DNA from: Clostridia bacterium
GTDB taxonomy: Bacteria > Bacillota > Clostridia > Christensenellales > Borkfalkiaceae
Length of the DNA stretch: 5,540 nt
Direction of reading: 5' to 3'
NCBI GenBank assembly: GCA_017503885.1
Contig: JAFVSF010000037.1
Location: 1-5,540 of the forward strand
How positions within the stretch are numbered: the stretch's first letter is position 1; every line of letters begins with the position of its first letter. The position numbers were made by a program, and so were the translations under genes. The notes beneath the pieces are model-generated. The model did not search any database. It was not told the origin of the DNA and worked only from the letters and a program-made list of their open reading frames with translations. Below are positions 1 through 4,872 of this stretch, piece after piece.

Positions 1-338
1 ACAGACCAATCTACCTTTTTATTCGTTGCAGTTGCCGGTAAAACCGTAGCAGTAAGGTTCTGTTCTACGTATGCCGAATTTGCAGCCATCATCATAGGTC
101 CTGCGGACATAAGTCTAACGTTCTGCGTATTGACAAATTCTGTCGCAAAAGTATTGATAGCATCTGCCGTTTCGGTCTGTTCCGTAGAAGGTGTGTTATC
201 GTCGGTATTATCCGTCTTAGGAGCAAACCAGCCCAAGATAATACCTGCAAGAGTTACGCCGACAATGATAAACGCCATAAGCGTCAAAAACCATTTGAAA
301 GAGTCGGACTTTTTATGATTTCTTAATTCGTTTTCCAT
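1..338 (-). CDS. Membrane-anchored Ig-like (Big_2-type) protein, 3' end cut off by window
   Basis: Partial gene: the first 112 codons are present and the reading frame is still open at the left edge. ATG is at 336-338, and GGAGG at 346-350 directly follows the stop of the upstream lipoprotein gene, so translation is probably coupled. Residues 1-15 are polar and basic. Residues 16-38 (WFLTLMAFIIVGVTLAGIIL and following) form one transmembrane segment, predicting N-in, C-out topology. A Thr/Asp/Glu-rich linker covers about 40-70. From about residue 90 a segment with NLTATVLPATATNKKVDWS is typical of bacterial Ig-like group 2 domains. The stretch RLMSA (75-79) plus the Ig start closely parallels the neighbouring lipoprotein, so the two are probably paralogues. 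Inferred role: a surface-exposed or virion/adhesion-type protein. The missing C-terminus could hold the functional domain. Confidence 0.82.
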   Translation of the reverse strand, partial: MENELRNHKKSDSFKWFLTLMAFIIVGVTLAGIILGWFAPKTDNTDDNTPSTEQTETADAINTFATEFVNTQNVRLMSAGPMMMAANSAYVEQNLTATVLPATATNKKVDWS

Positions 339-350
339 ATTTTTACCTCC

Positions 351-1397
351 TTAAAAAACGTAATTTGAAGTATCTAAGTTGAGTGCGTTTACAGGCGTAT
401 TGTTGGTATAGCCTGTACAAATCAACTGAGAACTGTAAGTGTAAGTGTTGTGCGCTCCCGTCAACGTAAGTGTGATGGTAGCCAAGTTAGGACACGTAAT
501 GTTTGACATATAGTCAATAATCTGAGCAGTCGTAAGGTTCTTGAAGAGAATATCCCCGGAACGTTGGAAGATAGCCCAATTTACCATATCGTGAGCATAG
601 TCAAAGTAATATTCTTTGCCGTGCCAATTCGTTACCGAACTGTCTGCAAGCTCCATATTAGACGGGAAAAGGTCTTTAACGTTAAACCACTTTTCAGTGT
701 CTGGATCTAACGTAAACTTTACGGTCTTAGTAAATGCTTCAGCAATCGTATATACGTCGTTGGTAGTTACGTTAGCGTTAATAACACCACCAGAGCCTGT
801 CACGGTAGGACAAACCTCGTATTTAACTTCGGTAGAGCCACCAAAGTTTACTACGATATCACCGATATTAAGGCTTGCAGCCGTTACTTTTTGTGCATAT
901 TCAAGAGTACATACCGCCGATACGTCGGGATTATCCTGCGAAGTGGCTTTTACAATAATCTGTTGACCGAAAGGCTGAATGCACGATACGGTAGCAGACT
1001 TGCCACTTGAAGAAATGTTTACGTAGTCGGTAACGGTTTTACCTGTCGCCCAAGTGCTTGACGGATTAGACCAAGCAAGCGTCCAATCAATGCCGTGATT
1101 TGCCGCATCAATAGGCTCAATAGTTGCGTTAATCGTAATAGCCGTTTCAGCTAAAGGCGATATACCATACGTAGCAAAATCTTCCGAGAGAAGTTTTGCG
1201 CTCATGAGCTTTATGCCTTGACTTTGCGTTTCGCCAACCTGCATACCCCCTGCTAAGATTGTTTCCTGCGTGGGTTTATTCGCCTCGTTGGACTGTTCGG
1301 TAGTCGGCGTTGAGCAAGCAACCATTGAGAAACAAAGGGCTACAAGCGATAACATTGCCACTACCATCGTTACAATTCTTTTCTTTGTAATTTTCAT
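351..1397 (-). CDS. Secreted lipoprotein with Ig-like domain
   Basis: 348-aa protein with ATG at 1395-1397 and GGAGG at 1404-1408, 6 nt upstream. Residues 1-27 form a signal peptide: basic MKITKKR, a hydrophobic core, then lipobox MVAC with Cys28 as the probable lipidated residue. This implies export and anchoring to the outer face of the membrane. A Ser/Thr/Glu/Asn-rich spacer covers about 29-60. Residues about 62-112 (KLMSA, then TINATIEPIDAANHGIDWT) match the Big_2-like start of the downstream protein. The rest is beta-rich, with a second presumed beta domain from about 170 to the C-terminus. No catalytic motif is visible. The gene ends in TAA directly abutting the next gene's Shine-Dalgarno sequence. 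Likely role, by inference from Ig-like domains in surface and phage proteins: host-surface or virion-associated adhesion, or surface modification by the element. The exact function is unknown. Confidence 0.88.
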   Translation of the reverse strand: MKITKKRIVTMVVAMLSLVALCFSMVACSTPTTEQSNEANKPTQETILAGGMQVGETQSQGIKLMSAKLLSEDFATYGISPLAETAITINATIEPIDAANHGIDWTLAWSNPSSTWATGKTVTDYVNISSSGKSATVSCIQPFGQQIIVKATSQDNPDVSAVCTLEYAQKVTAASLNIGDIVVNFGGSTEVKYEVCPTVTGSGGVINANVTTNDVYTIAEAFTKTVKFTLDPDTEKWFNVKDLFPSNMELADSSVTNWHGKEYYFDYAHDMVNWAIFQRSGDILFKNLTTAQIIDYMSNITCPNLATITLTLTGAHNTYTYSSQLICTGYTNNTPVNALNLDTSNYVF

Positions 1398-1412
1398 TGT
1401 TTACCTCCGTTA

Positions 1413-1631
1413 TTAAGATTTTTTACTGTATTTGTTGTATTGCTTTAGGTACTTGTCCGAGCGTTTACGGTTACGAACACCTCTTTTGTAGCCAAAAGCC
1501 GCTGCGGTATGTGACAAAAAGCGTTTGGGAATTTCATAGGCATCTTCCCAGCCTTTTGAATAACCGACGTTATATGCAGTTTTCATATCCTGCTTATAAC
1601 TGTTCTTCGGTTTCGTTGTGTTTTTAGACAT
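1413..1631 (-). CDS. Small basic protein of unknown function
   Basis: 72-aa, Lys/Arg-rich protein. The start at 1629-1631 (MSKNTTKP...) is chosen because GGAGG at 1640-1644 lies 8 nt upstream; an in-frame ATG at 1646 would sit above the ribosome-binding site and is rejected. There is no signal peptide or membrane segment. Residues 20-28 read YNVGYSKGW, and a second Gly-Tyr-Lys-Arg-Gly element lies at 47-51; the C-terminus is strongly basic. The spacing Y-x2-G-x3-G-[WY] recurs in the basic protein at 2105-2362. It starts 31 nt below a terminator hairpin and is followed 15 nt later by the lipoprotein gene. A nucleic-acid-binding or packaging role would fit the charge, but I do not recognise the family. 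Confidence 0.8.
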   Translation of the reverse strand: MSKNTTKPKNSYKQDMKTAYNVGYSKGWEDAYEIPKRFLSHTAAAFGYKRGVRNRKRSDKYLKQYNKYSKKS

Positions 1632-1661
1632 AATAATTACCTCCAAAATTTATTTGAAATG

Positions 1662-1698
1662 AAAACTACGGCTTACGGACTTATACCGCAAGCCGTAG
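1662..1698 (-). terminator. Rho-independent terminator after the 115-aa gene
   Basis: Read on the minus strand, CTACGGCTTGCGG (1686-1698) pairs with CCGTAAGCCGTAG (1666-1678) across a 7-nt loop. This gives a 13-bp GC-rich stem with one G-U pair, followed by TTTT and then CATTTC. The short T tract suggests partial rather than complete termination. It lies between two genes of the same strand, so it probably lowers expression of the 72-aa protein and the Ig-like proteins relative to the upstream small genes. Confidence 0.8.
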
Positions 1699-1700
1699 AA

Positions 1701-1719
1701 ACAACTGTTTTTTAGTTGT
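1701..1719. repeat. Inverted repeat upstream of the terminator
   Basis: ACAACT (1701-1706) and AGTTGT (1714-1719) form a perfect 6-bp inverted repeat with a 7-nt loop, 5 nt after the stop of the 115-aa gene and just before the main terminator stem. On the plus strand the loop is T-rich, but no T tract follows the stem. It may stabilise the mRNA 3' end or be an accessory hairpin. Confidence 0.5.
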
Positions 1720-1724
1720 CGAGC

Positions 1725-2072
1725 TTAGTCAAGCAACATATTGAGAAGCTCTTTATCAGAGTTTCTTGCAGGCTTAATTTTACACTCGTAAACCTTTCCG
1801 TTTTCGTCAACAGACTGTACGGCATAGGTGTTACCGGAAATCGTATTACCTGCATCGTCCTTCATAGAATAAGGAACGACAACAAGGTTCGCTTCCATCT
1901 GGTCGTCGAATACGATATCCAGAACGGTATAACCACCGAAATCAGGGGGCGCTACCGCAATTTTGATATTCCTACCACGAATTACACCTTTGATAAAATA
2001 AGTGAAGTTTTCTTTGCCTGTCTTTTTAGATACGTAAGTTTCTCTTTCAACTTTGATATTAAATTTTTCCAT
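1725..2072 (-). CDS. 115-aa beta-rich protein of unknown function
   Basis: ATG is at 2070-2072, with AGGAGG at 2084-2089 about 11 nt upstream. The sequence has no signal peptide or membrane segment. It alternates strand-like segments: FTYFIKGVIRGRNIKIAVAP at about 23-42, then YTVLDIVF, ANLVVVPY, TYAVQSV and VYECKIKP, ending in a helical SDKELLNMLLD. The length and beta-strand pattern would suit a small OB-fold-like or other beta-barrel protein. In a small phage or plasmid this position could hold a single-stranded DNA-binding protein, but no diagnostic motif is visible, so this stays a guess. It lies 32 nt below the 85-aa basic protein gene and is followed by a terminator, making these two a likely co-expressed pair. 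Confidence 0.85.
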   Translation of the reverse strand: MEKFNIKVERETYVSKKTGKENFTYFIKGVIRGRNIKIAVAPPDFGGYTVLDIVFDDQMEANLVVVPYSMKDDAGNTISGNTYAVQSVDENGKVYECKIKPARNSDKELLNMLLD

Positions 2073-2104
2073 TGATTTTTAATCCTCCTATAATTTGTTA
2101 TTGA

Positions 2105-2362
2105 TTACTTGCCAATTTTCTTAGCAATAGCCTTTGCTTCTGCCTTAGTCTTACCCTCAGCAAGAGCCTTCTTGTACTTGTAAGTACCTGCGTGGTCGGA
2201 CTGTGCCTGAAGATAACCCGATCTCATACCTGCCTCATAATCAGTGAGTTCCTTACCTTCCTTAGGTCCACGCATGTGTACCTTTGCCTTGCGTTCCTCT
2301 GCATAGCCCTTCGCTCTCTTAGAAGGAACAGACCAGCGTCTTTCTCTTTTAGTTGTTGCCAT
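2105..2362 (-). CDS. 85-aa basic protein of unknown function
   Basis: ATG is at 2360-2362, with GGAGG at 2374-2378 about 11 nt upstream. The protein is rich in Lys, Arg and Ala, with a basic N-terminus (TTKRERRW at 3-10) and a C-terminal Lys/Ala helix (KTKAEAKAIAKKIGK at 71-85). Residues 42-50 read YEAGMRSGY, matching the Y-x2-G-x3-G-[WY] spacing in the 72-aa protein at 1413-1631. There is no membrane segment. It is the first gene after the 266-nt palindrome-rich gap and is followed by the 115-aa gene. The charge suggests nucleic-acid binding. The family is not recognised. Confidence 0.85.
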   Translation of the reverse strand: MATTKRERRWSVPSKRAKGYAEERKAKVHMRGPKEGKELTDYEAGMRSGYLQAQSDHAGTYKYKKALAEGKTKAEAKAIAKKIGK

Positions 2363-2514
2363 TATTCAAATAGCCTCCTTTTAATTAAATTTAGATTTTT
2401 TGTCCGTATAGCCGATAACGCAGCCGTTTTGTGCCTACTTTTTTAAGGGTTTGAGCCTTATTTTCAGCTATTAAGTTGTAATTTTTATAATAAAATGTGA
2501 GGGAAATTGTTGTT

Positions 2515-2528
2515 GAAACATTCGTTTC
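2515..2528. repeat. Hairpin GAAAC-ATTC-GTTTC
   Basis: Perfect 5-bp inverted repeat with a 4-nt loop. It abuts the near-palindrome at 2529-2544 and is part of the cluster in the gap between the 92-aa and 85-aa genes. Confidence 0.5.
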
Positions 2529-2544
2529 CTGCGATATATAGCAG
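2529..2544. repeat. Near-palindrome around an AT core
   Basis: CTGCGATATATAGCAG is symmetric at 14 of 16 positions, with one G/A mismatch pair. The alternating AT centre flanked by CTGC/GCAG would melt easily or serve as a dimeric protein site. Confidence 0.5.
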
Positions 2545-2546
2545 AG

Positions 2547-2558
2547 AGGTGGCCACCT
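2547..2558. repeat. Perfect 12-bp palindrome AGGTGGCCACCT
   Basis: Perfectly self-complementary GC-rich 12-mer with no spacer. A second palindrome, CGAGCTCG, follows at 2562-2569. Without a loop it fits a dimeric protein-binding site better than a simple hairpin, although flanking bases could open a loop in RNA. Confidence 0.6.
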
Positions 2559-2561
2559 TAC

Positions 2562-2569
2562 CGAGCTCG
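2562..2569. repeat. Perfect 8-bp palindrome CGAGCTCG
   Basis: Self-complementary 8-mer, 3 nt after the 12-bp palindrome. Alone it could be chance; it is listed because it belongs to the cluster. Confidence 0.35.
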
Positions 2570-2585
2570 TCACCGCAGTCAATCG

Positions 2586-2602
2586 AAATTTATATTAAAT
2601 TT
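2586..2602. repeat. AT-rich inverted repeat AAATTTA-TAT-TAAATTT
   Basis: Perfect 7-bp arms with a 3-nt centre, 27 nt downstream of the stop of the 92-aa gene on the minus strand. AT-only arms are weak as RNA structure but could be an easily unwound element or protein site. Confidence 0.45.
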
Positions 2603-2628
2603 TCCGTCACACCTATTACCGAATGTGG

Positions 2629-2907
2629 TTAATCAACGTATTTACGGGTATAACTTGCAGATTTTAACCGCTTGCCGTTGATATTCGCTCTGCCCTGAAA
2701 GGCAAATTCATACTCAGCATCACGCTGGGGTGTGCGAAGATAATACGTATCATCGCTAAGCACCATCGAAGTACCTACGTCCGATTCCAAAAAGGAAATC
2801 TGTTGCTTTACGATATACTCGTCCGTCCGGTACACGTTATCTGCACCGTCAATAAAGTCCATATCGCAAAGACATACAGCGTAATTCTTGTTTTTGTCCT
2901 GTTTCAT
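2629..2907 (-). CDS. 92-aa protein of unknown function
   Basis: ATG is at 2905-2907, with AGGAG at 2916-2920 exactly 8 nt upstream, 22 nt after the stop of the HTH gene at 2930-3229. The protein is mixed, with many Asp, Tyr and Lys residues, no membrane segment and no clear domain. Visible stretches include NYAVCLCDMDFIDGADNVY near the N-terminus, a central LSDDTYYLRTP and a basic end KRLKSASYTRKYVD. It closes the regulator cluster before the palindrome-rich gap, so a regulatory or replication accessory role is possible but unsupported. Confidence 0.82.
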   Translation of the reverse strand: MKQDKNKNYAVCLCDMDFIDGADNVYRTDEYIVKQQISFLESDVGTSMVLSDDTYYLRTPQRDAEYEFAFQGRANINGKRLKSASYTRKYVD

Positions 2908-2929
2908 TGCTTTTTCTCCTTATAGATTT

Positions 2930-3229
2930 TTATATTTTCAGTGCGCCCTGTAAATATTGAAGTAACTGTCTATTGAGCCGTTTGATATAGTCAACGGAAC
3001 AATCCCAATCGTCGGCTACAACCATTTGCGAATTGTTGTGAACGTAAAGAGCCACGTAAAGCATATACAACTGACCTTTGGCGTTGCTGACCGCTTCGTT
3101 ATATGCCTTTACCGTTTCTGCCAAACGAATTAAACCCGTAACCTTGCCGGCTGCAATAATCTCTTTTTCATTAGCGTAATAAAATTTAATTTCCGCTAAA
3201 TCATCTCGTATCTCTTGCAACGTTTTCAA
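2930..3229 (-). CDS. Sigma-70 region 4-like helix-turn-helix protein
   Basis: 99-aa mostly helical protein. The start is TTG at 3227-3229: GGAGG at 3238-3242 lies 8 nt upstream and overlaps the end of the preceding gene, so translation is probably coupled. The N-terminal half (LAEIKFYYANEKEI, then an amphipathic helix at about 33-63) packs before a C-terminal helix-turn-helix at about 67-93, including WDCSVDYIKRLNRQLLQYL. This resembles the short sigma-factor-region-4-like DNA-binding proteins common on phages and integrated elements of gut Clostridia; the resemblance is by memory of the family, not by a search. Likely role: transcription activation or late-gene type control. It follows the winged-HTH gene with a 2-nt gap. 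Confidence 0.82.
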   Translation of the reverse strand: MKTLQEIRDDLAEIKFYYANEKEIIAAGKVTGLIRLAETVKAYNEAVSNAKGQLYMLYVALYVHNNSQMVVADDWDCSVDYIKRLNRQLLQYLQGALKI

Positions 3230-3231
3230 TT

Positions 3232-3561
3232 TTATTGCCTCCTGTTTCTATAATCGAAAGAAGATAGTATCGACTTCATTGTTTCGGCGTCCTTACCCTT
3301 TAACGTAGGTAGTAATCTATGTAAAAGCTCTGATTGCTCGCTTGATAAATAATCCTTGTAGGACTTATATTCTTTATCAATGTGAATACCTCCGCCGTTG
3401 CCTTGTGTGGTGTAAATCGGGTATTCAGTTGTAAGGGCTAAAATGTCATAATCTATGGTTCTTAACGATACGCCAAATTCAAAAGCAAGATTTTCTCTCG
3501 TTTCAAATTTACGCATACACAATAAGTCGATTATTGCTTTTCTGCGCTGACTTGCTGTCAC
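3232..3561 (-). CDS. Winged helix-turn-helix transcriptional regulator (HTH_11/DeoR-type)
   Basis: 109-aa protein starting with GTG at 3559-3561; GGAGG at 3571-3575 lies 9 nt upstream, which decides the start. Residues 4-43 fit an HTH_11/DeoR-like fold: ASQRRKAIIDLL, then recognition region ENLAFEFGVSLRTIDYDILAL at 23-43. A wing follows at about 48-62 (PIYTTQGNGGGIHI). The C-terminal part (YLSSEQSELLHRLLPTLKGK) is a short helical tail, far shorter than the WYL or sugar-phosphate sensor domains of full-length relatives. It is the first gene of the second leftward unit, behind tandem TGCAA repeats that also precede the rightward gene beyond the window, so it may control itself and that gene. 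Confidence 0.88.
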   Translation of the reverse strand: MTASQRRKAIIDLLCMRKFETRENLAFEFGVSLRTIDYDILALTTEYPIYTTQGNGGGIHIDKEYKSYKDYLSSEQSELLHRLLPTLKGKDAETMKSILSSFDYRNRRQ

Positions 3562-3575
3562 CCGATTTCACCTCC

Positions 3576-3640
3576 TTCGTTCTTTCTTGACTGTATTCTA
3601 AAATCCAAACTTGCAACTTTTTTGCAGGTTTGAAAAAATA
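3576..3640 (-). promoter_or_regulatory. Leader of the regulator unit with tandem TGCAA repeats
   Basis: Read on the minus strand: TGCAA, 6 nt, TTGCAAGTTTGG-A-TTTTAGAAT, then GGAGG 41 nt after the start of TTGCAAG. The repeats are 11 bp apart, one helical turn, as expected for a dimeric or tandem-bound activator. TAGAAT (5 of 6 bases of a -10 box) lies just below, without a good -35, which would suit activator dependence. The same layout is found at 5475-5535 on the plus strand. The arms 3606-3616 and 3622-3632 also form an inverted repeat around the T-rich loop. Confidence 0.5.
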
Positions 3641-3672
3641 ATTTCAATTTTTTTCAAAAAATTTTTGGAAAC

Positions 3673-3734
3673 AAAAAAAGTGCCTTGACTAACAGTAATC
3701 CCAGTTAAGAGATACTGCTCGCCAAGACACTTTT
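3673..3734 (-). terminator. Two-tier hairpin with T tract (terminator, possibly a small RNA)
   Basis: On the minus strand AAAAGTGTCTTGGC (3721-3734) pairs with GTCAAGGCACTTTT (3676-3689): 14 pairs, two of them G-U, which favours minus-strand RNA. After a small internal loop, CAGTATCTC (3709-3717) pairs with GGGATTACTG (3693-3702) around a 6-nt loop, with one bulged T. The lower stem runs into seven T residues (3673-3679). It is 121 nt below the zinc-ribbon stop and 112 nt above the next gene, so it separates the LexA/zinc-ribbon unit from the regulator unit. The elaborate structure could also be an independent small RNA. Confidence 0.78.
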
Positions 3735-3854
3735 AAGCCTTGTATTTTACCCGTAGGGTAAGTTACGAACACTTACATATATAACATTGAATTTGGATTT
3801 ACCTACTTTCGCAAAAAACGAACTACCAAACTATACTTATATATGCGTCTAATA
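3735..3854. other. Gene-free gap with an ACGGGTAAAA site
   Basis: 120 nt between the zinc-ribbon stop and the two-tier hairpin. No gene is seen and no promoter is convincing, although several TATA-like stretches occur. It contains the inverted repeat TTACCC-GTA-GGGTAA at 3747-3761, whose ACGGGTAAAA half is identical to half of the LexA-type operator. Confidence 0.45.
3747..3761. repeat. Inverted repeat TTACCC-GTA-GGGTAA
   Basis: Perfect 6-bp arms with a 3-nt centre. On the minus strand the right arm reads ACGGGTAAAA (3745-3754), the same decamer as in the operator at 4873-4889, but with the two half-sites in everted order. It is a candidate secondary repressor site or a short hairpin. Confidence 0.45.
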
Positions 3855-4043
3855 TTAAATTGCTTGTGAAGACGTTACCTTTATTAGCGTATCTTTGCCT
3901 TTCGTCTTACAGAAAATCTTTGCCTTGCATCTATGGCAAATGGTAAGTATTGCGCCGTCAGGTCTTTTTGTCGCCGTTGTCTTTTTATGACATACAGGAC
4001 ACACATAGGAAACTAATTCTTCCTTTTGAGTATTGGAATCCAT
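3855..4043 (-). CDS. Small zinc-ribbon protein
   Basis: 62-aa protein with ATG at 4041-4043 and GGAGG at 4051-4055, 7 nt upstream. CPVC at 15-18 and CHRC at 36-39 form a classic two-knuckle zinc ribbon with 17 residues between the pairs; an extra Cys45 follows. The rest is short and basic (KTTATKRPDG between the knuckles, KTKGKDTLIKV after). Such proteins bind nucleic acid or act as small transcription or Com-like translational regulators in phages; the exact role is not visible. It lies 162 nt downstream of the LexA-type gene with no clear promoter, so read-through from that gene is likely. Confidence 0.85.
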   Translation of the reverse strand: MDSNTQKEELVSYVCPVCHKKTTATKRPDGAILTICHRCKAKIFCKTKGKDTLIKVTSSQAI

Positions 4044-4205
4044 TGTTTAACCTCCTTTTTCCCATAAGTAAGCAAAAGTTTTGGATTTAATCAACTACAT
4101 TGGCAGGGTTGGGAACTCCCGTACCGTAGTCGGTCAGCTTTTGTACTCCGAATATATGAATACTGTAAGAGGTCGGGGCTATGCCTTATACAGAAATTCT
4201 TTCTT

Positions 4206-4850
4206 TCATAATCTAACCCTTGGTTTGTGCATTACGTTATCTACAATACCTAAGATAACAAGGTCTTTCGTCTTTATATCTGGATAACGCTTTGTGCCAT
4301 CTTCATTAAGAGAATTATTCGCTGCACGAAGAATAGCATACTTCTTTTGCGGAAGATATATCTTTGCAGTAGCTTCATCACCGATAAGGGCAATTATAAT
4401 CTGACCTGCCTCTGCGTGATTTTGCTTTTTAACAAACATTTTATCTCCGTCAAAGATACCTGCCTCTACCATTGAATGACCGACAGCCTCTAACATAAAA
4501 TGTGGCTCTGAACCTACAAGCTCCGTAGGTAAATCGTAAGTAGCTTCAATATTTTCTACAGCAAAGAAAGGTGTTCCACAAGGACATCTACCTACAAGCG
4601 ATACAGGCGTTAATTTCCCCGACAGTAAAACGGGTAAAACGTCTATTCCCCTATTTCTTGTATAGGTTATCCTATCTCTGTTTTCTAATTCTTTAACGTA
4701 TCTTTGAACTTTAGAGAAAGAATTATTGAAGAATTTGGGGAACGCTTTAAGCATTTCTTTAATCGTAGGGGCTTTTTTATTCTCTTTTTGAAAGGTGGTT
4801 ATAAAGTCCTCTAAAGCCAAAAGCATATCTTCATCATATCCACGTGCCAT
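4206..4850 (-). CDS. LexA/S24-type self-cleaving transcriptional repressor
   Basis: 214 aa, near the usual LexA length. ATG is at 4848-4850, with AGAGGTGAG directly upstream. Residues about 5-73 are an N-terminal winged-HTH DNA-binding domain, with helices around 12-24 and 46-58. The C-terminal S24 peptidase domain has serine GHSM (Ser126) and lysine TAKIY (Lys163). Their spacing of 37 equals that of Escherichia coli LexA (Ser119/Lys156), and the predicted cleavage bond is Cys91-Gly92, 34 residues before the serine as in LexA. Ala-Gly is usual at this bond; Cys-Gly is a known variant. Expected role: repress its own promoter and others on the element, and cleave itself after RecA activation on DNA damage. 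Because it sits in an accessory setting it is more likely an element-borne immunity-type repressor than the host lexA. Confidence 0.93.
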   Translation of the reverse strand: MARGYDEDMLLALEDFITTFQKENKKAPTIKEMLKAFPKFFNNSFSKVQRYVKELENRDRITYTRNRGIDVLPVLLSGKLTPVSLVGRCPCGTPFFAVENIEATYDLPTELVGSEPHFMLEAVGHSMVEAGIFDGDKMFVKKQNHAEAGQIIIALIGDEATAKIYLPQKKYAILRAANNSLNEDGTKRYPDIKTKDLVILGIVDNVMHKPRVRL

Positions 4851-4872
4851 TTTCTCACCTCTTTGGTTTAGT

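Larger units (their letters stand above)
2363..2628. other. Gene-free stretch rich in inverted repeats (possible origin or structured leader)
   Basis: No convincing gene: the only sizeable minus-strand frame (2391-2582) starts with TTG, has no ribosome-binding site and reads as low-quality protein. The right part holds five inverted repeats in under 90 nt: 2515-2528, 2529-2544, 2547-2558, 2562-2569 and 2586-2602. The left part is A/T-rich and ends in the ribosome-binding site of the 85-aa gene. I found no convincing promoter or terminator. Closely spaced hairpins of this kind occur at replication origins and packaging signals of single-stranded DNA replicons and in structured mRNA leaders; which applies here cannot be told from sequence alone. 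Confidence 0.55.

Noticed and set aside
616..966. 116-codon plus-strand frame
   Set aside because: It lies wholly inside the lipoprotein gene on the other strand, which has a signal peptide, lipobox and ribosome-binding site.
1716..2075. 119-codon plus-strand frame
   Set aside because: It mirrors the 115-aa minus-strand gene, which has AGGAGG and a following terminator; the plus frame has neither.
2440..2465. TAAGG/CCTTA hairpin as a terminator
   Set aside because: Only 5 bp, and on the minus strand it is followed by A residues, not a T tract.
2515..2575. Hammerhead-ribozyme-like string on the minus strand (GTGACGAG ... GAAAC)
   Set aside because: The essential CTGA start of the core is GTGA here, and the stems do not match the three-way hammerhead arrangement.
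2391..2582. 63-codon minus-strand frame in the palindrome-rich gap
   Set aside because: It starts with TTG, has no Shine-Dalgarno, and its translation looks like non-coding DNA; the inverted repeats explain the sequence better.
4056..4205. Promoter or gene between the LexA-type and zinc-ribbon genes
   Set aside because: The best -35-like TTGATT has only a poor -10, and no frame with a ribosome-binding site is present, so nothing can be supported here.
4183..4212. Seven-codon minus-strand mini-ORF overlapping the stop of the LexA-type gene (ATGA overlap)
   Set aside because: Only a weak AAGGG upstream and far too short to support; the ATGA arrangement can arise by chance.
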